From CAYUIG01 sp964444685 (GTDB taxonomy: Bacteria > Gemmatimonadota > Gemmatimonadetes > Longimicrobiales > RSA9), in NCBI GenBank assembly GCA_964444685.1, contig CAYUIG010000031.1, forward strand, positions 1-41,331: a DNA stretch of 41,331 nt. Reading direction: 5' to 3'. The notes under the pieces were generated by a model, which worked only from the letters and a program-made list of their open reading frames with translations, was not told the DNA's origin and searched no databases. Positions 24,348 to 31,348 of this stretch are shown piece after piece. The position numbers and the translations under genes are program-made. How positions within the stretch are numbered: the stretch's first letter is position 1; every line of letters starts with the position of its first letter.

Positions 24348-25445
24348 TCAGTCGCCGAACGAGATTCCCATGTCGCGAGCGGTGCGCACGGTGTCGGAGT
24401 CGAGCGGCACGCGCTTGATCTGCCGGATCGCCTCCTCGATCGGGACCGCGCGGATCCCGGGCGGATCGAGTGCGACCATGCACCCGAAGTGGCGATTCTC
24501 CACGCAGCGCACCGCGGCCGCGCCGAAACGCAGCGCGATCAGCCGGTCGTACGCGGTCGGCGAACCGCCGCGCTGGAGGTGCCCCAGCGCCAGCGAGCGC
24601 GTCTCGCGGCCCGTCGCGTCCGCGATTTCCTTCGCGAGCCGCTCCGCGATGCCGCCGTAGCGCGGCTCCTTCCCCGGTACGCCCGTCTCCACGTACGACG
24701 CTTCACCGTCCCGCGGCGTTGCGCCCTCGGCCGCCACGATGATCGCGAAGTTCCGCCCGCGCGCGTACCGGCGCTCCACCTTCTCGCACACGCTGTCGAG
24801 GCGGTACGGGATCTCCGGAATCAGGATCACGTCCGCGGTGCCCGCGATGCCGGCGTGCAGCGCGATCCAGCCCGCGTGGCGCCCCATCACCTCGACCACC
24901 ATCACGCGCTCATGGCTCTGCGCCGTCGAGTGCAGCTTGTCGATCGCGTCCGTGGCCGTCTGCACGGCCGTATGGAACCCGAACGTGACCTGCGTGGCCT
25001 CGAGGTCGTTGTCGATCGTCTTCGGCACGCCGACGATCGGCACGCCCAGCTTCGCGAGGCCGGCCGCGATCCGCAGTGAGCCGTCGCCGCCGATCGCGAT
25101 CAGCGCGTCGAAGCCGTGCTCACGAAACGCGGCGACGATTTCCGCCGAACGATCCTGGGTCGTGACCGTGCCGTCCGGCTGCTTCGTGGCCCACTCGAAT
25201 GGACTGCCGCGGTTGGACGTGCCGAGGATCGTGCCGCCGAGATGCGTGATGCCGCGCACCGACTCCACATCCAGCTTCACCAGCTCGTCCTCGCCCAGGA
25301 GCGCGCCGTAGCCGCGGCGGATGCCCCAGACTTCCCAGCCGCGCGCTACCGACGCGAGTACGGCCGCACGGATCACCGCGTTCAGGCCGGGCGCGTCGCC
25401 GCCGCCCGTGTTCAGCGCGATGCGACGAATCCCGCCGCCGCTCAC
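24348..25445 (-). CDS. pfkA: 6-phosphofructokinase
   Basis: A 365-residue PFK that phosphorylates fructose-6-phosphate in glycolysis. Motifs: NTGGGDAPGLNAVIRA at the N-terminus, GYGALLG, IAIGGDGSLRIA, PKTIDNDLEATQVTFGF, and EVMGRHAGWIAL. The nucleotide loop is GGDGS, as in ATP enzymes, but the catalytic loop is PKTIDND with Lys instead of Gly. This matches the G104/K124 pattern of group III actinobacterial-type PFKs, so ATP rather than PPi use is predicted. The start is GTG 25445, overlapping the stop of the upstream selenoprotein (GTGA). The longer frame to 25481 is rejected for that reason. Confidence 0.93.
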   Translation of the reverse strand: MSGGGIRRIALNTGGGDAPGLNAVIRAAVLASVARGWEVWGIRRGYGALLGEDELVKLDVESVRGITHLGGTILGTSNRGSPFEWATKQPDGTVTTQDRSAEIVAAFREHGFDALIAIGGDGSLRIAAGLAKLGVPIVGVPKTIDNDLEATQVTFGFHTAVQTATDAIDKLHSTAQSHERVMVVEVMGRHAGWIALHAGIAGTADVILIPEIPYRLDSVCEKVERRYARGRNFAIIVAAEGATPRDGEASYVETGVPGKEPRYGGIAERLAKEIADATGRETRSLALGHLQRGGSPTAYDRLIALRFGAAAVRCVENRHFGCMVALDPPGIRAVPIEEAIRQIKRVPLDSDTVRTARDMGISFGD

Positions 25446-25669
25446 GCGCGCGCTTCCAGCGCCGCGCGGATCTCGTCCCACTCCGGGTGGCGCCCCTTCT
25501 GCTTCTTCGAGAAGATCAGCTCACCATCCACCGACACCTCGAACACGCCGCCGGCGCCGGGCGTCAGCTCCACCTCGGCAGCCGGGAACTCGGAACGGAT
25601 CCGTGCCTCCAGACTGGAAGCGCGCGGAAAGTAGTTTCAGAGACGGCAGTAAACGATCGTGATACGCAT
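25442..25669 (-). CDS. SelW/Rdx-family selenoprotein with in-frame TGA (Sec11)
   Basis: A 75-residue Rdx-family (SelW/SelT/SelH-like) thioredoxin-fold redox protein that conventional translation breaks. From ATG 25669 it reads MRITIVYC, R, L, TGA, NYFPRASSLEAR, then GAGGVFEVSVDGELIFSKKQK, GRHPEWDEI and a normal TGA stop at 25444-25442. The internal TGA (25639-25637) sits exactly at the second residue of the family CxxU/CxxC motif (Cys8, Sec11), followed by the typical N-Y-x-P-R-A. The downstream frame is intact and family-like. A SECIS-like hairpin lies right after the TGA. The stop overlaps the PFK start, so full-length reading would couple PFK translation. The ribosome site is weak (GGGCAGG, then GTTACGCAAAC). 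The alternative is a nonsense mutation. Confidence 0.85.
25605..25639 (-). promoter_or_regulatory. Sec codon and bacterial SECIS-like hairpin
   Basis: After the UGA (25639-25637), a 6-bp stem GCUUCC/GGAGGC (25621-25616 with 25610-25605) closes a 5-nt loop AGUCU (25615-25611). The loop holds G and U in its first half, as in E. coli fdhF, and its G lies 23 nt after the UGA, within the range known for bacterial SECIS. The lower stem may extend with interruptions. This was folded by eye. Confidence 0.65.
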
Positions 25670-25768
25670 GTTTGCGTAACCTGCCCCGCCCCTCCCCCGC
25701 TGTCAACGCGCCGCGGACTCGCCTCGAACGCGCGATTGCGCGATACTCAGAGAATGGAAGGAGGAGCC

Positions 25769-26065
25769 ATGCCCGACGTGAAGACCGTGCGCAAGGCACT
25801 GCGCAAGGTGAAGGATCCCGAACTCAATCTGGACCTGGTCGTGCTCGGCCTCGTCTACGACATCGAAGTCATCGATTCGCACGTGAAGGCGACGATTTCC
25901 CTCACGAGCCCGTTCTGCCCGGTCGCACCGCAGATCATCGACGAAACCAAGGCCGCGATCGAGGGCGTCGAGGGCGTCGAGAGCGCGGAGGTCGAGCTGA
26001 CGTTCGAGCCGCCGTGGTCTCCCGAGCGGATCGATCCCATCATCCGGGCGTCCCTCGGAATCTAG
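25769..26065 (+). CDS. MIP18-family (DUF59/SufT-like) Fe-S cluster assembly factor
   Basis: A 98-residue single-domain protein: VRKALRKVKDPELNLDLVVLGLVYDI, then ISLTSPFCPVAPQI with the conserved cysteine, and EVELTFEPPWSPERI. This is the PaaD/SufT/MIP18 fold that helps mature iron-sulfur proteins. ATG 25769 has a strong GGAAGGAGGAG upstream; the earlier ATG 25754 is inside that site and rejected. It is divergent from the selenoprotein gene with 99 bp between. A 220-bp nested heptad palindrome starts just after its stop and could end transcription. Confidence 0.93.
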   Translation: MPDVKTVRKALRKVKDPELNLDLVVLGLVYDIEVIDSHVKATISLTSPFCPVAPQIIDETKAAIEGVEGVESAEVELTFEPPWSPERIDPIIRASLGI

Positions 26066-26072
26066 AGTCTTC

Positions 26073-26292
26073 GAGTCTGGGGTCTGGGGTCTGGAGTCTG
26101 GTTTCTGGTTTACCTCGGGGTCGGGTCGGGGGTCGAGAGTCGAGAAACAGCGGGGATCGGACTCGACGAGGAACCCGCCGTTCCTCGACTCTCGACTCCC
26201 GACCCCGAGTCCCACAGGAAACCAGAAACCAGAAACCAGACCCCAGACTCCAGACCCCAGACTCCAGACCCCAGACCCCAGACTCCAGACCC
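26073..26292. repeat. Heptad repeat island B: nested palindrome
   Basis: The outer left arm (26073-26111) is GTCTGGN heptads; the outer right arm (26219-26292) is the complementary CCAGANN heptads. Inside them a second inverted pair (26113-26147 and 26181-26209) is built of GTCGAGA/GTCGGG units and their complement. The centre is about 33 bp. It fills most of the gap 26066-26424. Confidence 0.9.
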
Positions 26293-26401
26293 TGAACTAT
26301 TTTGACGGGCGCCCCGAAAATTCGTCCCACCGCGGCACACGACGGGCGCCGACCGTGGCCGCAATGAAGGACGGCACCCTTCCTGCGCGCAGACAGGGGC
26401 T

Positions 26402-26417
26402 CTCCATCCCCATGGAG
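26402..26417 (+). promoter_or_regulatory. Hairpin pairing with the Shine-Dalgarno of the alpha/beta hydrolase gene
   Basis: CTCCAT (26402-26407), CCCC loop, ATGGAG (26412-26417). The Shine-Dalgarno GGAGGT (26414-26419) is mostly in the right arm, so the fold would hide it. The GTG start is at 26425. Confidence 0.45.
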
Positions 26418-26424
26418 GTGTCAG

Positions 26425-27237
26425 GTGAGCGCGATGGTCGGTGAGGTTCGAATGGAGTGGCGGGAGGCCGGCGCGGGCGACCCCGTGCTCTTCGTCCACG
26501 GGTTCCCCTTCCATTCGGCGATGTGGGGCCCCCAGCTGTCGGCCATGCCGCCGGGCTGGCGCGGGATCGCGCCGGACCTGCGCGGCTTCGGCGCGTCGGA
26601 GGGGCCTCCTGAATCAGTTACCTCGATGGACGCCTTCGCCGATGACCTCGCCCGCCTGCTCGACCACCTGCGCATCGAGCAGGCGGTGGTGTGCGGGCTG
26701 TCGATGGGCGGCTACGTAGCGCTCGCGCTCTGGCGCCGGCACCGCGACCGGATCCGCGCGTTCGTTCTCTGCGACACGCGCGCGGGCGGCGACTCGCCGG
26801 AAGCCGCCGAGGCCCGGCGCCGCCTCGCCGAGCGCGTGCTGGCGGAGGGACCCGCGGCCGTGGCGGACGGCATGCTGCCGCGACTCCTGTCGCCGAATAC
26901 GGCGCGCCGGTCGCCGGGGACCGTGGAGTTCGTGCGCGCGATGATGATGGAGACGCGTGCGCTCACGATGTCGCGCGCACTGCTCGGCATGGCGGAGCGG
27001 CCCGACTCCGAAGCGATGCTGCCCGAGATCGATGTGCGCACGCTCGTGATCGTGGGCGACGAGGACGTGATCACGTCGCGCGGCCAGGCCGACATGCTCG
27101 CGCGCGGGATCCGGCCCGCCACACTCGCCGTGATCGAAGGGGCCGGCCACCTGCCGAACCTCGAGCAGCCGGCCGAGTTCAACCAGCTGCTGTCGGAGTT
27201 CCTCGTCGGCCTGCCATCCGAGGCGCGCGTGGCGTAG
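26425..27237 (+). CDS. Alpha/beta-hydrolase (RsbQ/PcaD-like)
   Basis: A 270-residue cytosolic hydrolase. The oxyanion motif is LFVHGFPFHSAMW, the nucleophile Ser lies in VVCGLSMGGYVAL, the acid Asp in VIVGDEDVITS and the His in EGAGHLPNLEQP. A helical cap lies between about residues 120 and 200. It resembles 3-oxoadipate enol-lactonase and RsbQ-type hydrolases; the substrate is unknown. The start is GTG 26425, 5 nt after GGAGGT; the ATG at 26434 is internal. It converges with gyrA, and only 2 bp separate the two stop codons. Confidence 0.9.
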   Translation: MSAMVGEVRMEWREAGAGDPVLFVHGFPFHSAMWGPQLSAMPPGWRGIAPDLRGFGASEGPPESVTSMDAFADDLARLLDHLRIEQAVVCGLSMGGYVALALWRRHRDRIRAFVLCDTRAGGDSPEAAEARRRLAERVLAEGPAAVADGMLPRLLSPNTARRSPGTVEFVRAMMMETRALTMSRALLGMAERPDSEAMLPEIDVRTLVIVGDEDVITSRGQADMLARGIRPATLAVIEGAGHLPNLEQPAEFNQLLSEFLVGLPSEARVA

Positions 27238-27239
27238 GA

Positions 27240-29732
27240 TCAGCCGATCAGCTCGAGCTGTGGCCCGCCCTGCGCCGAGCGCGTAGCGGCGGGCCGTTCT
27301 TCATCCCGCTGCCGTGCGACGCGCGCAACCTCCACGATCCGGTCCCCGTCCTCCAGCTTCACGATCCGCTTCCCCTGCGTGGCGCGACCCTGCTCCGGGA
27401 TGTCTTCCGCGCTCACGCGCGTGGCGCGGCCCGCCGCGGAGATGAGCATCACCTCGTCGCCTTCGATAAGCTCCTTGGCGGCGACGAGGTCTCCGGTGCG
27501 ATCCGTCACGTCCAGCGTGATGGTGCCGAGACCGCCGCGCTTCTGCACCGGGTACTCGCCCAGCGCGGTGCGCTTGGCGTAGCCCTGCTCGGTGACGGTG
27601 CACAGCGTGGCATCGCGGCGGACGATGACGACGCCGATCACTGCGTCGTCGCCACGCAGGCCCACGCCCTTCACGCCCTGCGTGGCGCGGCCGAGAACCG
27701 GCACCTCGGCTTCCGGGAAGCGGATCGCGCGACCCGCGCGCGTGACGAGCACGACGTCGTTGCGGCCTTCCGAGAACTGCACATCGATCAGGCGGTCGCC
27801 GTCGGCCACCTTGATCGCGACGATTCCGCCCGCGCGGATGTTCGCGAACTGGTCCAGCGACGTGCGCTTCACGATCCCGCCCGCGGTCACGAACAGCAGT
27901 GCGCGGTCCTCCTCGAACTCCTGCGTCGACAGCAGCGCGGCCACGCGCGCGCCCTTCTCCATGGTGAGCACCTGCGGCAGCGCACGTCCGCGCGACGACG
28001 GCCCGCCCTCCGGCACGTCCCGCACGTACAGCGCGTGCGCCTGGCCCGCGTCCGTGAAGAAGACCAGCGTCTCGTTCGTGCCGGCCACGAACACGTGCTC
28101 GAGGAAGTCGTCCTCGTGCTTGTCCATGCCGGCGATCGCACCGCCGCGCGACACACGCCGCTGATACAGCGCCATCGGTGCGCGCTTGATGTAGCCGCGG
28201 TGGCTGAGCGTGATCACCACCTGCTCATCCGCCTCGAGGTCCTCGACCGCGACCTCCTCGACGTCGTCGCGGATGCGCGTGCGGCGCTCGTCGCCGAACT
28301 TCTCCACGATAACGTCCAGCTCCTCGAGGATGACCTCGAGCTGCTTCGCCTCGCTCTTGAGCAGCGCTTCCAGGTCGCGGATCAGCTTGCGCAGCTCGCG
28401 CTGCCGCGCCTTCAGCTCTTCCTGCTCGAGGTTCGTGAGCCGGCCGAGCCGCATGTTCAGGATGGCCTTCGCCTGCTCCTCGGAGAGGTCCAGCGCCTCG
28501 CGCAGGGCCGTGGCCGCCTCCTCCTGATCCTTCGACTCGCGGATCAGTGAGATCACGAGGTCGATCGCGTCCAGTGCGATCAGCAGCCCGTCGATGACGT
28601 GCGCCTCGGCGCGCGCCTCGTCGAGATCGTGACGCGCACGCCGTCGCACCACCTCGAGGCGATGATCGCGGAAGTGCTCGAGCATCTGCTTGAGCGGCAT
28701 CTCGCGCGGCACGCCGTCCACGAGCGCGAGCATGATCGCGCCGAACGTGGCCTGCAGGTACGTCTGGCGGTACAGCGTCGAGAGGATGTGCGGTACGCGC
28801 GCACCGCGCTTCAGCTCGATGATGATGCGCATGCCGTCGCGGTCGGACTCGTCGCGCAGGTCCGAGATCTCGTCCAGCTTCGTGCGCGCCGCCTGCGCGA
28901 TCTGCTCGATCACCTTCGACTTCGACACGCCGTACGGGAGCTGCGTGACGACGAGCTGCTCCTTCCCGCCGCGCAGCGTCTCCTTGTGGATCACCGCGCG
29001 CATCACCATGCGGCCGCGCCCGCTCTCGTACGCGTCGCGGATCCCGTCGCGCCCGAGGATGTAGCCGCCGGTGGGGAAGTCGGGACCGGGCACGTGCTCG
29101 AGCAGATCGTCGACGGTGCAGTCCGGATTCTCGATCACGTGCCGCACCGCGGACGCCACTTCGCGCAGGTTGTGCGGCGGAATGTTCGTGGCCATGCCGA
29201 CGGCGATCCCGCTGCTGCCGTTCACGAGCAGGTTCGGGAAGCGCGCGGGCAGCACCTTCGGCTCCCGCAGCCGGTCGTCGAAGTTGGGCGCCCAGTCGAC
29301 CGTGTCCTTGTCGATGTCTGCGAGCAGCTCGCCCGCGAGCGCCGTCAGCCGCGCCTCGGTGTAGCGGTACGCGGCCGCGTTGTCGCCATCGATCGAGCCG
29401 AAGTTGCCCTGGCCGTCGACGAGCGGATAACGCGTCGAGAAGTCCTGCACCATGCGCACGAGCGCGTCGTACACCGCCATGTCGCCGTGCGGGTGGTACT
29501 TGCCCAGTACGTCACCGACCACGGTCGCGGCCTTCTTGTACGGCCGGTTCGCCGCGAGCCCGGCTTCGTGCATGGCGTACAGGATGCGCCGGTGCACCGG
29601 TTTCAAACCGTCGCGCACGTCGGGCAGCGCACGCTGCACGATCACACTCATGGAATAGTCGAGGAAGGACTCCTGCATTTCCTCCTCGATCAGACGCGGG
29701 AGCACACGCTCCCGCCGGGTCGGCATCACCAT
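27240..29732 (-). CDS. gyrA: DNA gyrase subunit A
   Basis: An 830-residue type IIA topoisomerase subunit that cuts and rejoins DNA during supercoiling. The N-terminus is SFLDYSMSVIVQRALPDVRDGLKPVHRRILYAM. The catalytic tyrosine is Tyr124 in AAYRYTEARL. The quinolone region is GKYHPHGDMAVYDALVRM: Met85 stands where E. coli has Ser83, while Asp89 (E. coli Asp87) is kept. The C-terminal beta-pinwheel repeats are present, and the gyrase box appears as QKRGGLG, one residue off the usual K/R-G ending. The tail ends GGPQLELIG without an acidic extension. ParC is possible but the box favours GyrA. No gyrB lies nearby. It follows DUF72 and TPR genes on the same strand. Confidence 0.9.
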   Translation of the reverse strand: MVMPTRRERVLPRLIEEEMQESFLDYSMSVIVQRALPDVRDGLKPVHRRILYAMHEAGLAANRPYKKAATVVGDVLGKYHPHGDMAVYDALVRMVQDFSTRYPLVDGQGNFGSIDGDNAAAYRYTEARLTALAGELLADIDKDTVDWAPNFDDRLREPKVLPARFPNLLVNGSSGIAVGMATNIPPHNLREVASAVRHVIENPDCTVDDLLEHVPGPDFPTGGYILGRDGIRDAYESGRGRMVMRAVIHKETLRGGKEQLVVTQLPYGVSKSKVIEQIAQAARTKLDEISDLRDESDRDGMRIIIELKRGARVPHILSTLYRQTYLQATFGAIMLALVDGVPREMPLKQMLEHFRDHRLEVVRRRARHDLDEARAEAHVIDGLLIALDAIDLVISLIRESKDQEEAATALREALDLSEEQAKAILNMRLGRLTNLEQEELKARQRELRKLIRDLEALLKSEAKQLEVILEELDVIVEKFGDERRTRIRDDVEEVAVEDLEADEQVVITLSHRGYIKRAPMALYQRRVSRGGAIAGMDKHEDDFLEHVFVAGTNETLVFFTDAGQAHALYVRDVPEGGPSSRGRALPQVLTMEKGARVAALLSTQEFEEDRALLFVTAGGIVKRTSLDQFANIRAGGIVAIKVADGDRLIDVQFSEGRNDVVLVTRAGRAIRFPEAEVPVLGRATQGVKGVGLRGDDAVIGVVIVRRDATLCTVTEQGYAKRTALGEYPVQKRGGLGTITLDVTDRTGDLVAAKELIEGDEVMLISAAGRATRVSAEDIPEQGRATQGKRIVKLEDGDRIVEVARVARQRDEERPAATRSAQGGPQLELIG

Positions 29733-29750
29733 CGTCCCGTCTTCCTCAGC

Positions 29751-30056
29751 TCAGTCGTTCAGTCGTTCTTCGAATTCAGCCGCCATCGAAGGGTGTCCGT
29801 GGCGACGCGCAGCGTCCACTCCGCGTCGCAACGCTTCCTTCGACTCTTCCTCACGTCCCAGCTTCCGCAGTGCATCGGCAAGGCGGCCCCATGCGTTGCC
29901 CTGGTCGTCGGTGGCACTCAGATAAAGCTGGAGCTCACGTACGACATCCTCCCAGCGACCCTCCTTCTCGTACTCCGACGCGAGCCCGAACCGCACGCGT
30001 GCATCGTCCGGGTTCCGCTCCAGCATCTTCTTCAGCGCTTCGATCCGTCCGGCCAC
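29751..30056 (-). CDS. Small TPR-type protein
   Basis: A 101-residue, two- to three-repeat tetratricopeptide protein: RIEALKKMLERNPDDARVRFGLASEYEKEGRW, then ELQLYLSATDDQGNAWGRLADALRKLGR and EESKEALRRGVDAARRHG. Such repeats mediate protein contacts. The start is GTG 30056, with GGGAGGAG 8 nt upstream lying inside the DUF72 gene. It overlaps that gene by 25 bp and ends 18 bp before gyrA. The longer open frame to 31187 is a shadow of the DUF72 gene. Confidence 0.82.
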   Translation of the reverse strand: MAGRIEALKKMLERNPDDARVRFGLASEYEKEGRWEDVVRELQLYLSATDDQGNAWGRLADALRKLGREEESKEALRRGVDAARRHGHPSMAAEFEERLND

Positions 30057-30934
30057 GGGTGCCGCTCCTCCCAGTCCAGTCCCAGCTTCCGCGAAAGCAG
30101 ACGCGCGTCGAACGGCGCGCGCACCTTCGCATCGTTGTCGAAGTAGACCCACACGTCGCGTTGCGCGCGCTTCGTGGCAGGCGGGCCGCAGCGCATCGCG
30201 TCCTCCGGCTCGCGGCCTTCGGACCACGCGCGGATCCGCTTCGCCCAGCGATCGAGTGCGGCGTCGCCGTAGCCGCTGGCGTACAGCTCCTCGTCGCCGT
30301 GCAGGCGAATGTACACGAAGCCCGCCGTCACGTCCTCCACGTAGGGCCACGCCGGCCCGCCGTCGGAGAACACCAGCGCGATGTGGTGTTTCCGTAGAAT
30401 GGCGAGGAAGTCTGGCACGAGAAAGCTGTCGTGTCGAATCTCGATCGCGTGACGGATCGGCCGCTCCGTGTCGGCGTGGGTCGACGCGCGGCCGCCCACC
30501 CGGCGGTCGTGGTGCAGCGCCAGCTCCGCCGCGGCCGCCGTCGTGCGAGGCAGCAGCGCCGCGAAGGATTCGAATCGCTCCGGATCGAAGCGCATCTGCG
30601 CGGGGAACTGCCAGAGCACCGGGCCCAGCTTCTCCTCGAGACGCAGCACCCCCGACGCGAAGAAGTTCGCGAGGGCGGTTTCCACATCCCGGAGCTTCTT
30701 CATGTGCGTGATGAAGCGGCTGCCCTTGACCGCGAACCGGAATCCCGCCGGGGTCCGGCGACGCCACTCCTCGTAGTGCTCCGGCCGCTGCAGCCGGTAG
30801 AACGTGCCGTTGATCTCGATCGTCGCGAACGCGTGCGACGCGTACTCCAGCTCTTCGCGGTGAGGCAGCTTCTTCGGGTAGAAGGTGCCGCGCCAGCCGG
30901 TGTAGTTCCAGCCTGAGATTCCGGCTCTGATCAT
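30032..30934 (-). CDS. DUF72-family protein (YecE-like)
   Basis: A 300-residue TIM-barrel-like cytosolic protein. Family blocks are RAGISGWNYTGWRGTFYP at the N-terminus, TIEINGTFYRLQRPEHYEEWRRRTP, FRFAVKGSRFITHMKKLRD, LGPVLWQFPAQMRFD and a C-terminal DVWVYFDNDAK. The biochemical role of DUF72 is not known. The start is ATG 30934. Upstream lies a 414-bp stretch with a 14-bp tandem repeat. It is the first gene of a three-gene run ending in gyrA. Confidence 0.92.
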   Translation of the reverse strand: MIRAGISGWNYTGWRGTFYPKKLPHREELEYASHAFATIEINGTFYRLQRPEHYEEWRRRTPAGFRFAVKGSRFITHMKKLRDVETALANFFASGVLRLEEKLGPVLWQFPAQMRFDPERFESFAALLPRTTAAAAELALHHDRRVGGRASTHADTERPIRHAIEIRHDSFLVPDFLAILRKHHIALVFSDGGPAWPYVEDVTAGFVYIRLHGDEELYASGYGDAALDRWAKRIRAWSEGREPEDAMRCGPPATKRAQRDVWVYFDNDAKVRAPFDARLLSRKLGLDWEERHPWPDGSKR

Positions 30935-30976
30935 GTGTTGGGGGAGGGGAAGGTTTGTGCCTGTGGGTTGGAAATG

Positions 30977-31057
30977 CGGGCGACTTGGGGCGGGCGACCT
31001 GTGGCGGGCGACCTGGGGCGGGCGACTTACGGCGGGTTTGTGCGGCGGGTTGTACGG
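30977..31057. repeat. 14-bp GC-rich tandem repeat upstream of DUF72
   Basis: Four units of 14 bp, CGGGCGAC(T/C)T(G/A)(G/T/C)GG, at 30977, 30991, 31005 and 31019 are followed by two decayed shorter units (31033-31057). It lies about 42 bp upstream of the DUF72 start, where its promoter should be. Confidence 0.9.
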
Positions 31058-31348
31058 CGGGTCGAATCGACCGCGCGGGGAGATTCAGCGGACCGCGGGT
31101 CGGTTCGATATCGGTAACGGGTGCGAATCGACCGCGACTCCGTCGGACCGGAAGGAAGGCGGGCGCTTGTGTTCGCGTGTCGAACATTATCGCCCGAACG
31201 TGCGTTCACGAACGCCACGCGGTCGTTTCTGTTCGGCAGACTACAGAAGCGAGGCGCAACCGGTCGCCGAGCGCTGCACGAGGATACTCAGAAAGACCGG
31301 TTCGCAGAGCGCTCCAGGAGGGAAATCCGAATGCCGGAGGAACCCGGG
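31058..31348. other. Intergenic, no gene seen
   Basis: Together with the tandem repeat this makes a 414-bp gap (30935-31348) between the DUF72 start and the symporter stop. The short frames here have no ribosome site or family resemblance. It must hold the promoter for DUF72-TPR-gyrA and the end of the symporter transcript, but I could not mark either. Confidence 0.5.

Noticed and set aside
25637..25639. The in-frame TGA as a simple nonsense mutation (pseudogene)
   Set aside because: It lies exactly at the CxxU position, the rest of the frame is intact to a coupled stop, and a SECIS-like hairpin follows. Kept as the alternative explanation only.
26219..26292. Regular short repeats looking like a CRISPR array
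   Set aside because: The unit is 7 bp without spacers and there are no cas genes; it is a tandem/inverted heptad array.
28599..30146. Plus-strand open frame of 515 codons across gyrA, TPR and DUF72
   Set aside because: No domain, spans three real genes on the other strand, composition typical of a shadow.
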